A stretch of 63,727 nucleotides of DNA, from contig VSNM01000030.1 in the NCBI GenBank assembly GCA_009774245.1, positions 1-63,727 on the forward strand. The letters run 5' to 3'. The translations under genes were made by a program, and so were the position numbers. The notes beneath the pieces were generated by a model that was not told where the DNA came from, did no database searches, and saw only the letters and a list, made by a program, of their open reading frames with translations. Shown in pieces: positions 17,005-25,125 of this stretch. The DNA is from Lachnospiraceae bacterium. GTDB taxonomy: Bacteria; Bacillota; Clostridia; Lachnospirales; Lachnospiraceae. Position 1 is the stretch's first letter, and each line of letters begins with the position of its first letter.

Positions 17005-17919
17005 ATGGCATATATTTTATTAGGTATTGCAATTTTTCTTGTTGTGATTTTGGCGGCAAATGTACGGATTGTGCCACAGGCGTCGGCGTATGTGATCGAG
17101 CGCCTTGGCGGATACAACACGACATGGAGTGTGGGGCTTCGCGTCAAGGTGCCCTTTCTTGACAGAGTTGCCAAGAAGGTAAACTTAAAGGAGCAGGTAG
17201 TGGATTTCCCGCCGCAGCCCGTGATCACAAAGGATAACGTCACGATGCAGATTGACACGGTTGTCTTTTTCCAGATCACCGATCCGAAGATGTACGCGTA
17301 TGGTGTGGATAACCCGATCATGGCGATCGAGAAGTTGACGGCGACGACGCTGCGAAATATCATCGGTGAGATGGAGCTTGACCAGACACTGACATCAAGG
17401 GAAATTATTAATACAAACATGCGTTCTACACTTGATGTTGCCACCGACCCGTGGGGGATCAAGGTGAACCGTGTCGAGTTAAAGAACATAATCCCGCCCG
17501 AGGCGATCAGGAATGCGATGGAGAAGCAGATGAAGGCAGAGCGCGAGAGACGTGAGGCAATCCTCCGCGCAGAGGGCGAGAAGAAATCGGCAATCCTTGT
17601 CGCGGAAGGCCAGAAGGAATCCGCGATTCTCGAGGCGGAGGCGGAGAAACAGGCGGCGATCCTCCGCGCTGAGGCAGAGAAAGAGAAGAGAATCCGCGAG
17701 GCGGAAGGTCAGGCGGAGGCAATCCGTGTCGTACAGATGGCAAACGCCGAAGGAATCAAGTTCCTGAAAGACGCGGGCGCTGACGAGGCGGTGCTCACCA
17801 TCAAGAAACTCGAGGCATTTGAGAAGGCCGCGAATGGCAATGCGACGAAGATCATCATTCCGTCAGAAATCCAGGGCGTGGCAGGACTTGCAAAATCCGT
17901 GGGCGAAATATTAAAATAA
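17005..17919 (+). CDS. SPFH/band 7 protein (stomatin/QmcA-like)
   Basis: A 304-residue protein. One N-terminal membrane segment (residues 2-22) precedes an SPFH domain (VPQASAYVIERLGGYNTTW ... DPWGIKVNRVELKNI) and a long Ala/Glu-rich coiled coil (about 170-260). The C-terminal FEKAANGNATKIIIPSE is typical of stomatin/QmcA relatives. It probably forms an oligomeric membrane scaffold with the NfeD partner encoded immediately upstream. Confidence 0.92.
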   Translation: MAYILLGIAIFLVVILAANVRIVPQASAYVIERLGGYNTTWSVGLRVKVPFLDRVAKKVNLKEQVVDFPPQPVITKDNVTMQIDTVVFFQITDPKMYAYGVDNPIMAIEKLTATTLRNIIGEMELDQTLTSREIINTNMRSTLDVATDPWGIKVNRVELKNIIPPEAIRNAMEKQMKAERERREAILRAEGEKKSAILVAEGQKESAILEAEAEKQAAILRAEAEKEKRIREAEGQAEAIRVVQMANAEGIKFLKDAGADEAVLTIKKLEAFEKAANGNATKIIIPSEIQGVAGLAKSVGEILK

Positions 17920-17962
17920 AAATATTGAAATAAAATATTGAGTAATGGAGGGGACAGCAGAC

Positions 17963-18694
17963 ATGACGAGGATATTGATACTGGAGGACAGTAAGGACTG
18001 CTTAGAGGCGATTACTGTGATGGTAGAGAGGGTATCCGGGCATGTGCGTGCTGTCCCGGTAAACAGTCTGGAGGAGGCAAGGGCTGCGCTTGATGAGAAG
18101 GCGCAGCCGCCCTTTCAGGCTTTTTTGCTTGACATTAATCTGCAGATGGATGACAGCAGTGATATTTCCGGGATTACCTTTGCGCGGGAGGTGCGCATGA
18201 GGAAGGAGTACGCCTTCACGCCGATCGTGATGATCACCTCCTTGGCCAATATGGAGCTGACCGCCTACAGGGAATTACACTGTTATCAGTATCTCGTAAA
18301 GCCGTACAATGAGGAGGATATCCAGAAACTTGTCGGAAAGCTGTTGTTTCTGTCACAGCAGGGGGAGACGAGGGAGGAATTTGTGGTTGTCAAAAAGGAC
18401 GGCATTAACTATAAGATTTTTTGTAAGGACATCGTGTGCATCAAAGCGGTGCCAAGAGGGGTAAACTTTATTTTATTAAAGGAAGAAATGAAAGTTTTGT
18501 ATCTTTCCATAAAGCAACTTATGGAAAAGCTTCCAGGTGACAAATTTTTGCAGGTGCACCGTATGTGTGTGGTAAATCAGGACTATATTGACTATGTGGA
18601 TACCGTAAACGGGCTTGTCAGCATGAAAAACGGCGAGCAGGCGGAGGTGGGTATTACATACAAGAATGAGATTCGGAAAAGACTGGGGATATAG
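17963..18694 (+). CDS. LytTR family response regulator
   Basis: A 243-residue two-component regulator starting at 17963 (GGAGGGG upstream). The receiver domain (1-125) has an acidic EDS pocket, the phosphoacceptor Asp in FLLDINLQ, and the conserved Lys in LVKPYN. The LytTR DNA-binding domain (about 145-243) contains VHRMCVVNQDYIDYV. This domain type often controls peptide-pheromone, bacteriocin or virulence genes. It overlaps no other gene but is followed within eight bases by the lipoprotein peptidase and then a GHKL kinase, its likely partner. Confidence 0.93.
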   Translation: MTRILILEDSKDCLEAITVMVERVSGHVRAVPVNSLEEARAALDEKAQPPFQAFLLDINLQMDDSSDISGITFAREVRMRKEYAFTPIVMITSLANMELTAYRELHCYQYLVKPYNEEDIQKLVGKLLFLSQQGETREEFVVVKKDGINYKIFCKDIVCIKAVPRGVNFILLKEEMKVLYLSIKQLMEKLPGDKFLQVHRMCVVNQDYIDYVDTVNGLVSMKNGEQAEVGITYKNEIRKRLGI

Positions 18695-18701
18695 ATATAA
18701 A

Positions 18702-20383
18702 ATGGATATCAAAAGAAAATGTTATTTTTTTATTCTGTTGACTGTCATAACTATTTTTATATCAGGGTGCAGGGAAAACAGTGTGGAGACAGACAAGGCG
18801 GTAACACTGACGTGGCAGACAGTAAATGAGAGAGTTCAAAAGACCTCTAAGCTGACTGATTATGACACCGCTGCGCAAAACGGTATAACTTACTATTTTG
18901 AGTCGGGTATTTTTAATGAGGAAGACAGGCTTGGATATGTTGCAGATGTGGATGCGCTTTACTGCAAAGTACGAGAACTGCTGCCAGATATTGCAAATCG
19001 CGATGTGACAATTTATGTGGGAAATTCCCTGACGACACAGGGAGTATCGGGACAAGCGTTTATCCAGTCGCAGGATATGCTGACCTGTCAGGGTATGACA
19101 GCCGTGTTGTTATCCGCAATGTCAGAGACGGTAAATTATGGACAGGCTTATGGCATTACAGCTCATATGTGCAGGGAATTGGGATTGTCTGATTATGTAA
19201 AAAAATCACAATATTCCAATGAGGAGCTTGCTGCGTACTATAAAAATCAGGGCAAGCTCTGCCTGTTGGACTTCTTTTTGCCCGTATTTGAGGCGCAGTA
19301 TGTTGATGAGGAAACGGCGGAATATGCACAGGCGGGCGCAGCTTCTTTTGAGGAGTACTATATCGGGCAGACAGGCTTGGAAAATGCATTGTTGATGTGT
19401 GTCCAGTCATCACAGCCAGAATTAGACAGATCGCTCGAGAAAGAGAAAAACGAATGGCTGAAGTCAATTGGGGCAGAGGGCTCCTATCAGGCGGCGTCTT
19501 ATGTGATACCATTTTCGCACAATCTGAATGACAACCGCGACAAATATCCATATATTATTTTTACAGAGTCAGCCGAATGGTTTCCAGCCCTGGCAGATGT
19601 TAATCTGATGGGGTATGCTGATTTTATAGGAGGTCTTGCTGATACATTACACTATCAGGAGGCAGATTTTGCACAGGCGCGGGAGGTGCTGCATGATTAT
19701 ATAGAAAGCGACATTCCCGCAGTTACGATCTACACGAATTTTGCAGATGATTCTGATCTGGCTCAGATATACGGAGCGATTTATTTTGTGGGGAATTATA
19801 TCAGAATTGGGATATTGCACAATGCAATCTGCTGCACGAATACGTCCATTATCTGACGATACGATATGGAATCAACAAGGTTTCCAGCGGTTTCTGGGCA
19901 GAGGGAATCGCGGAGGAGACTGCCTTGATGGAATGCGACAATCGGCTGGCAGGGCTGTACATGGATCGCCTCATGACAGAAGAAAACATAGAGCGCGCCA
20001 GACAATGCGGTCTGTGGGACTATGAGGAATCAAAAGTCGATATCCGCTTACTGCGGATGGCGGAAGCCTTCGGTGTGTATATGGGGTATGCAAATGATCG
20101 GGAATATCTGAGTGTCGGGCAGGAGGTTATCGTGCGGACAGCGGATATGGCAGAGGGCATCAGCCCCAATTGGTTGTCTTACAGTGAAGCTGCGGGAATG
20201 ATCGCCTATCTGATGGAGACCTATGGAAAGGATATGGTATTTGCGAACAGTAAAGATGTCAACAGACTGGAAACTGTGTATGGAAAATCATTTGCCGAAT
20301 TATATCATGAGTGGGGAAAGTGGAATATCCAAAAGCTTGAGGAAGCGGGAATTGATGTGGATACACTGGCCAAATTATATTGA
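18702..20383 (+). pseudogene. Lipoprotein HExxH metallopeptidase, frameshifted
   Basis: Two overlapping reading frames together encode a protein of about 560 residues. The first part begins at 18702 with a lipoprotein signal (hydrophobic FILLTVITIF, cut before Cys in ISGC) and runs to a stop at 19856. The frame that begins after a run of four G at 19790-19793 carries LLHEYVHYLT; the HEYVH at 19835-19849 is a zinc-peptidase HExxH motif. Restoring one G would join the frames as IYFVG-ELYQNWD. So the active-site half is out of frame with the signal peptide. It is either a young pseudogene, a sequencing error in a homopolymer, or a programmed shift. It sits between the response regulator and its kinase, so a role in signal processing is an inference. 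Confidence 0.75.
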
Positions 20384-20485
20384 TGCACACGGGCACCCAA
20401 AGGAAATATGTCATCAAACCAATAAATCGGTTCGATGACGGGTGCCCGGCGCGCGAGTGGGGGAAAGGCTTTTCCCTACTCAATT
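20383..20485 (+). repeat. Two-hairpin repeat element, copy R3
   Basis: The cleanest complete unit. It starts ATGCACACGGG, overlapping the peptidase stop. CGGGCACCC (20390-20398) pairs perfectly with GGGTGCCCG (20440-20448). Within the loop GTCATCAAACC (20410) pairs with GGTTCGATGAC (20429-20439). The second hairpin joins GAGTGGGGGAAA to TTTCCCTACTC with a small AGGC loop. It lies between the peptidase and the sensor kinase of the same putative operon. Confidence 0.9.
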
Positions 20486-20514
20486 GAAAATCTGAAATAA
20501 AAGGGGGCGCCATC

Positions 20515-21363
20515 ATGGCTGAACTTGGCAGAAAATTTTTGTACAGAATTTTTTGTGTGGTCGCGCTGATCATCGCGATCTATCTGTTGATCGATCTGTA
20601 CCTGAGCCACACGCTCGATGTCAGGGTGATGGTTTTGTTTGGCATCGTATTTTCGGTCATTCTACTGGGACTTTTGGACTGGACGCAGAACTATGCGGCG
20701 CTGCGTCGACAGGAGCAGGAGCTGATGATCTACAAGCTCTACATAAAGCCGATGGAGGAGCTGACAAAGGATATCAGGGCACGGCAGCATGAATTTGACA
20801 ATCATATGAACGCGATCTTAAACATGCACGTGACGATCGCGGATTATGATGAGCTGGTGGAGGCGCAGTCAGCGTACTGCAAGGATATTTACGCGGACAA
20901 GTCGCGCTGCAATCCGGCGCTCTTGCGGATCTCGGACAAGATACTGGCCGGATTTCTGTACAGTAAGATCATCAGTGCGCCCGGATACATCGACATCGAT
21001 ATACAGGTGCTGAGTCAGGAAATTGTGACACCCGTGTCAGAACACGCGCTGGTGGAAATCATCGGAACGCTCACGGACAATGCGTTTGAGGCGGCTACGC
21101 CTGATAAAAACAAGGTGGAGATGGTGCTCGACGCACAGAATGACAAGCTGATCTTTGCGATCAGGAATCAGGTGGAAAACCTGACGATGAGTGAGATCGC
21201 CCGCTTTTTCGAGAAAGGCTACACGACCAAGCAAAACCGTGAGGGTAGGGGACTGGGACTCTATCAGGCAAACCAGATCGCGAAACGCCACAGAGGGGAG
21301 ATCACGGTGGAGCTGTCAGAACACGGGGACGGGCAGGAGATCTGCTTTTGTGTGAAGATATAG
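20515..21363 (+). CDS. GHKL sensor histidine kinase (AgrC-like)
   Basis: A 282-residue kinase. Two N-terminal membrane segments (residues ~9-30 and 38-57) precede a DHp-like region with QHEFDNHMNAI (His box, HPK10/AgrC type) and a GHKL ATPase with LTDNAFEAA (N box) and GRGLGLYQAN (G box). Only a short extracytoplasmic loop is present, so signal sensing may be within the membrane or by the lipoprotein encoded upstream. AgrC-type kinases usually work with LytTR regulators, one of which is encoded at 17963. Confidence 0.9.
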   Translation: MAELGRKFLYRIFCVVALIIAIYLLIDLYLSHTLDVRVMVLFGIVFSVILLGLLDWTQNYAALRRQEQELMIYKLYIKPMEELTKDIRARQHEFDNHMNAILNMHVTIADYDELVEAQSAYCKDIYADKSRCNPALLRISDKILAGFLYSKIISAPGYIDIDIQVLSQEIVTPVSEHALVEIIGTLTDNAFEAATPDKNKVEMVLDAQNDKLIFAIRNQVENLTMSEIARFFEKGYTTKQNREGRGLGLYQANQIAKRHRGEITVELSEHGDGQEICFCVKI

Positions 21364-21395
21364 CAGGAATGGGAGGCGGGCGTTATTGGCCTGCC

Positions 21396-21692
21396 TCATA
21401 ACCGCAGTATTCTTTTTGTATACTCTGTGGTTTCAAATTCAAATGTTTTTTTCTCTTTGTTGTATTCCATAGTCAGTACGATATCTGGCTGTGTGGCTAT
21501 GTCATGCTCCAGTAAACATGTTTTGGTATCTATCCCATTTGTATTCTTACTCATCACAAATATATACAAATCCCCCATTTTTTCTATATTGCATTCCTCC
21601 AGCTTGTTTGTATCTATGCATACGCTGTTGCAATATTTTAATAAATCAATGTTGCCAAATGCTAATTTCCTCGAACTCTCACTCAATCTCAT
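21396..21692 (-). CDS. Small protein partner of the JAMM protein, unknown
   Basis: A 98-residue acidic soluble protein; I do not recognise the family. It starts at the last base of the upstream gene's stop codon (stop-start overlap), so translation is probably coupled. A repetitive beta-rich look (DLYIFVMSKNTNG, DIVLTMEYNKEKKTFEFET) is compatible with a small immunity or adaptor protein, but this is inference from context. The A+T-rich codon use matches its partner and differs from flanking genes. Confidence 0.55.
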   Translation of the reverse strand: MRLSESSRKLAFGNIDLLKYCNSVCIDTNKLEECNIEKMGDLYIFVMSKNTNGIDTKTCLLEHDIATQPDIVLTMEYNKEKKTFEFETTEYTKRILRL

Positions 21693-22345
21693 TATGATTC
21701 CTCCCCAAATACATAATAATCGCCTACTGAATTGTAAATGACGCTCTGTTTCTGTTTAAATACAGCTAGTGTGTTGTAATCCCCATCTGATGGTATCAGG
21801 CAGTTATAACTGTTCCCTGGATGTGCATGCCCGATCCATTGATATTTTCCATTAAGCAGCATTGCCAGATCACCTTGGGTTAGTATTATTTCGACAGAGT
21901 TGCCTTTATAGACTGCATATTTGTCGTTTCTCTCGAAAAGTGCATATTCAATGCCCGTATATGCTGTAAGCGCACTTAAATCCTTCATCGTAATTTTCAA
22001 ATTTTCTTTCTTTTTATCTATGATTATGTAGGTGCGCTCATTAAGCATATTCAATATTTTTTGCTGTGTCAATGACAGCCTGCCAAATGAAAAATTATAT
22101 ATAATGTCAGGTTTGCCTACTATCGGCGTATTTCTGTTCTGGATATGTAAATCTTCAATATCAATTGTTTGAATGCAGTACCCTTTTTTCGCCCGCCATT
22201 GTCCGTTGGATAACCTGTCCGCATTATCAGGCTCGTAAGCTTCAATATCACTCTTCGCTACATATATATCTTGATTTTCATTATCTGTCCCCAATATGTA
22301 ACCCACAGTATCTGCGCCTTGTTTAACTTTAAATTTTACCCGCAT
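21692..22345 (-). CDS. JAMM/JAB-motif protein, possible polymorphic-toxin domain
   Basis: A 217-residue protein starting at 22345, with GGGGAGAGG just upstream on the minus strand. The C-terminal ~75 residues contain the elements of a JAMM metalloprotease: a Glu in EYALFERND, then GHAHPG (HxH), then PSDGD (SxxD) ten residues later. Similar JAB domains occur in prokaryotic ubiquitin-like systems and in polymorphic toxins. The N-terminal part is not recognised and there is no signal peptide. With its coupled small partner it may form a toxin-immunity or peptidase-adaptor pair. The genes are A+T-rich and lie next to a MITE-like element. Confidence 0.6.
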   Translation of the reverse strand: MRVKFKVKQGADTVGYILGTDNENQDIYVAKSDIEAYEPDNADRLSNGQWRAKKGYCIQTIDIEDLHIQNRNTPIVGKPDIIYNFSFGRLSLTQQKILNMLNERTYIIIDKKKENLKITMKDLSALTAYTGIEYALFERNDKYAVYKGNSVEIILTQGDLAMLLNGKYQWIGHAHPGNSYNCLIPSDGDYNTLAVFKQKQSVIYNSVGDYYVFGEES

Positions 22346-22433
22346 TTCCTCTCCCCTTTTCTTGATTATAACGCTAAATGATAATAATTGCAAATTACTG
22401 CTTTATTCCATTTAAAAACTTACTTATCAAATT

Positions 22434-22566
22434 GTTACTGTTCACTCCGTTTCAGTAACGAGTAAAAATCCATGCAAAATTTGCTTCGCAAATGGATTTT
22501 TACCTGCAACCACTACATTTTCTCACGGACTTAGCAGTAGATGCTAAGTCCTGTCTGAACAGTAAC
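22434..22566. mobile_element. MITE-like element with 11-bp terminal inverted repeats
   Basis: GTTACTGTTCA at 22434-22444 and TGAACAGTAAC at 22556-22566 are perfect inverted repeats bounding 133 bp. The interior has two more palindromes: TAAAAATCCAT with ATGGATTTTTA (about 22462-22502), and GGACTTAGCA with TGCTAAGTCC (22527-22551). There is no coding capacity. A half copy in opposite orientation lies at 41319-41364. A separate perfect palindrome CAAATTTTCATATGAAAATTTG type (22569-22590, 22 bp) follows. The rest of 22346-22689 holds only the sufC promoter region. Confidence 0.7.
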
Positions 22567-22689
22567 ATCAAATTTTCATATGAAAATTTGATAAAAACAG
22601 TCGCTTTTTTGTTAAATATTGGTTATACTGAAAGAGCGTATACAGTACTTGTAAAAAATTTGCTATAAAATGAGAGGAGGCGCAATTGC

Positions 22690-23418
22690 GTGTTGGAATT
22701 AAGAAATATATCCTACCACGTTGAGGACGAAAATGGAAAGGATATATTGAATCATATCGACTTGAAGATAGACGATCGCTTCACAGCGATCACGGGGCCA
22801 AACGGGGGCGGGAAATCCACGCTTGCCAAGATGATCGCGGGCATCATACAGCCGACGGAGGGGCAGATTTTCTTTGAGGGACAGGACATCACAGACATGT
22901 CCATCACAGACAGGGCAAATCTGGGCATTAGCTTTGCGTTTCAACAGCCTGTAAGATTTAAGGGTATTACAGTGCTCGACCTGATCAGACTGGCAGCTGG
23001 TGAGCGGCTCAGCGTTGAGGGCGCGTGCAAATATCTGGCCGAGGTGGGGCTGTGCGCGAGGGATTACATCAACCGTGAGGTGAACGGCAGCCTGTCCGGT
23101 GGCGAGCTCAAGCGCATCGAGATCGCCACCGTGATCGCAAGGGGCATGAAGCTGTCCGTGTTTGACGAGCCGGAGGCGGGGATTGACCTGTGGAGCTTTC
23201 AGAACCTCATCAAAGTATTCGAGAAGATGCATGACAAGACACAGGGAAATATCGTGATCATCTCCCATCAGGAGCGCATACTGGACATTGCGGATAAGAT
23301 CGTGGTGATCGCAAACGGCGAGATCCAGAGTATGGGGACAAGGGCGGAGATACTGCCGGGACTGCTGAACGGCAATCTTGAGTGCAAGCATAATGCGGGA
23401 GGATGTATCCATGGATGA
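22690..23418 (+). CDS. sufC: Fe-S cluster assembly ATPase SufC
   Basis: A 242-residue ABC ATPase beginning with GTG at 22690 (GAGGAGG upstream). Walker A is GPNGGGKST, followed by Q-loop region, signature LSGGELKRIEIA and Walker B LSVFDEPEAGIDLW. SufC powers the scaffold complex that assembles Fe-S clusters. The SufB-type gene overlaps its end by 8 bases. No sufS, sufU or sufE is adjacent, matching the minimal SufCB arrangement known from many anaerobes. Confidence 0.92.
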   Translation: MLELRNISYHVEDENGKDILNHIDLKIDDRFTAITGPNGGGKSTLAKMIAGIIQPTEGQIFFEGQDITDMSITDRANLGISFAFQQPVRFKGITVLDLIRLAAGERLSVEGACKYLAEVGLCARDYINREVNGSLSGGELKRIEIATVIARGMKLSVFDEPEAGIDLWSFQNLIKVFEKMHDKTQGNIVIISHQERILDIADKIVVIANGEIQSMGTRAEILPGLLNGNLECKHNAGGCIHG

Positions 23419-24328
23419 GATTCAGAAGACATTGCTGATGCAGGTGGCAGACCTGCATGATGTACCTGCCGGAGCTTACAATATCCGCGCAAACGGGGAG
23501 TCGGCAGGAAGGCATTCGACGGAACATATCGAGATCGTTCCAAAGGAGGATAAGCCGGGAATCGACATTTTTATCAAACCGGGCACGAAAAAAGAGAGCG
23601 TGCATATCCCGGTGTTGATGACGCAGACAGGGCTCAAAGAACTGGTGTACAATGACTTTCATATCGGGGAGGACTGTGATGTCACGATCGTAGCCGGATG
23701 CGGCATTCATAACGGCGGAGACCAGACAAGCGAGCACAGCGGTATCCATTCTTTCTATATCGGAAAAAATGCGAAGGTGCGTTATGTGGAGAAGCATTAT
23801 GGTTCCGGCGAGGGCACCGGCGAGCGCGTGATGAATCCCGAGACGGTCGTGGACATGGACGAGAACAGCCACATGGAGATGGATACTGTGCAGATTCGGG
23901 GCGTGGACTCTACGGACAGGGTTACGCGGGCAAAGCTCGGAAAGGGCGCGCAGCTTGTCATCAGGGAAAAGCTGATGACGCACGGAAAGCAGAAGGCGAC
24001 GACAAATTTCTATGTCGATCTGGATGGGGAGGATTCCAGCACGAACGTGATCTCGCGCTCGGTGGCTAAGGACACGTCAGAGCAGACATTTTATTCGCAT
24101 ATTAACGGAAACAACAAATGCGCAGGTCATTCTGAGTGCGATGCGATCATCATGGACAATGCCGTGGTGCGCGCGATTCCCGAGATTACGGCAAACAATA
24201 TCGACGCAAGCCTGATTCATGAGGCGGCAATCGGAAAGATTGCGGGAGAACAGCTGATCAAGCTCATGACGCTGGGACTCACAGAGGCGCAGGCAGAGGA
24301 GCAGATCGTAAACGGATTCTTAAAATAA
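23411..24328 (+). CDS. sufB: SufB/SufD-type Fe-S scaffold protein
   Basis: A 305-residue beta-helix scaffold of the SufB/SufD family (SufBD core). The start at 23411 follows GGGAGGA and overlaps sufC. It is shorter than classical SufB (~470) and lacks the N-terminal extension, as in minimal SUF systems of anaerobic bacteria and archaea. The C-terminal EITANNIDASLIHEAAIGKI segment is the conserved SufBD end. Cys residues for cluster assembly are few (EDCDVT, GCGIHN, NNKCAGHSECD). Whether it is named sufB or sufD is a convention here. Confidence 0.88.
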   Translation: MDEIQKTLLMQVADLHDVPAGAYNIRANGESAGRHSTEHIEIVPKEDKPGIDIFIKPGTKKESVHIPVLMTQTGLKELVYNDFHIGEDCDVTIVAGCGIHNGGDQTSEHSGIHSFYIGKNAKVRYVEKHYGSGEGTGERVMNPETVVDMDENSHMEMDTVQIRGVDSTDRVTRAKLGKGAQLVIREKLMTHGKQKATTNFYVDLDGEDSSTNVISRSVAKDTSEQTFYSHINGNNKCAGHSECDAIIMDNAVVRAIPEITANNIDASLIHEAAIGKIAGEQLIKLMTLGLTEAQAEEQIVNGFLK

Positions 24329-24368
24329 AAATTAAAAAAATAAACAAAAACGAAAGAGAGGTATCTTT

Positions 24369-24911
24369 ATGGAGGCAATCAAGTGTATCGAGACAAGGAG
24401 AAGTATCAGAAAGTTTAAGGCAGAGCAGATTCCGCACGAGACCATGCAGGAGATCGTGGCGGCGTCGTCCTTTGCGCCTTCCTGGAAAAACACGCAGGTG
24501 ACAAGGTATGTGGTGGTAGAAAATGCGGATATCAAGGCGAAAATCGCGGAGGAAGCAACGCTCGGATTTGAACACAATAACGGAATCATCAAGAACTGCG
24601 CCGCGCTTGTCGTAGTCAACATGGTGCATGGCAGAAGCGGCTTTGAGAGGGACGGTTCCTACACGACATCGAAGGAAGATCGCTGGGAAGTGTTTGACGC
24701 AGGGCTTGCGACACAGACATTCTGCCTGGCAGCACACGACAAAGGCGTAGGCTCTGTTATCCTTGGCATCTTTGACGAGGCGAAGGTAGCGGAGATCATC
24801 GGCGTCGAGGAGGGGCAGAAAGTAGCGGCGCTCGTGGCAGTGGGCTATGCGGATGAAGAACCGGCTGCGCCGAAGAGAAAGAGCGCGGATGAGCTTGTGA
24901 AGTTTATGTAA
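24369..24911 (+). CDS. Nitroreductase family protein
   Basis: A 180-residue FMN-dependent nitroreductase-fold enzyme. The N-terminal ETRRSIRKFKAEQIP is the FMN-binding start, and the DAGLATQTFCLAAHDKGVGSV stretch is the conserved central helix. It resembles Clostridial small nitroreductases of 170-190 residues that use NAD(P)H; the natural substrate is unknown. GAGAGG lies upstream of the ATG. It is probably cotranscribed with sufCB (40-base gap). Confidence 0.9.
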   Translation: MEAIKCIETRRSIRKFKAEQIPHETMQEIVAASSFAPSWKNTQVTRYVVVENADIKAKIAEEATLGFEHNNGIIKNCAALVVVNMVHGRSGFERDGSYTTSKEDRWEVFDAGLATQTFCLAAHDKGVGSVILGIFDEAKVAEIIGVEEGQKVAALVAVGYADEEPAAPKRKSADELVKFM

Positions 24912-24962
24912 GGAGCTGCCCGCAGATTCTAAAAAGATGAGGGATTGAGTAAATAGTGCATT

Positions 24963-24998
24963 AAAGTGCAAGGTCTGTGCAGAAAGATCTTGCACTTT
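24963..24998 (+). terminator. Hairpin after the nitroreductase gene
   Basis: AAAGTGCAAG at 24963-24972 pairs with CTTGCACTTT at 24989-24998; a short T-rich stretch follows. It would end the suf-nitroreductase transcript just before repeat R4. Confidence 0.7.
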
Positions 24999-25005
24999 GT
25001 TGCGG

Positions 25006-25117
25006 ATGCACACGGGCACCAATGTGAGAAACCATATATGAAAGTTTTCACATTGGAAGTATGTCAGCAAATCGATAAATCGGTTCGCTGACGGGTGCCC
25101 GGCGCACGAGTAGGGGG
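25006..25117 (+). repeat. Two-hairpin repeat element, copy R4 (second stem truncated)
   Basis: Starts ATGCACACGGGCACC. CGGGCACC pairs with GGTGCCCG. Nested hairpins are ATGTGAGAAAC/GTTTTCACAT-like and GTCAGCAAATCG/CGGTTCGCTGAC. Only the 5' arm of the second hairpin (GCGCACGAGTAGGGGG) remains. That arm, AGTAGGGGGT at 25110-25118, now lies seven bases before the GTG of the NUDIX gene and serves as its ribosome binding site. Confidence 0.85.
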
Positions 25118-25125
25118 TTAGAATA

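Noticed and set aside
23258..23983. Long minus-strand reading frame opposite sufC/sufB
   Set aside because: Shadow of two well-supported genes; low-complexity Arg/His/Leu composition and no ribosome binding site.
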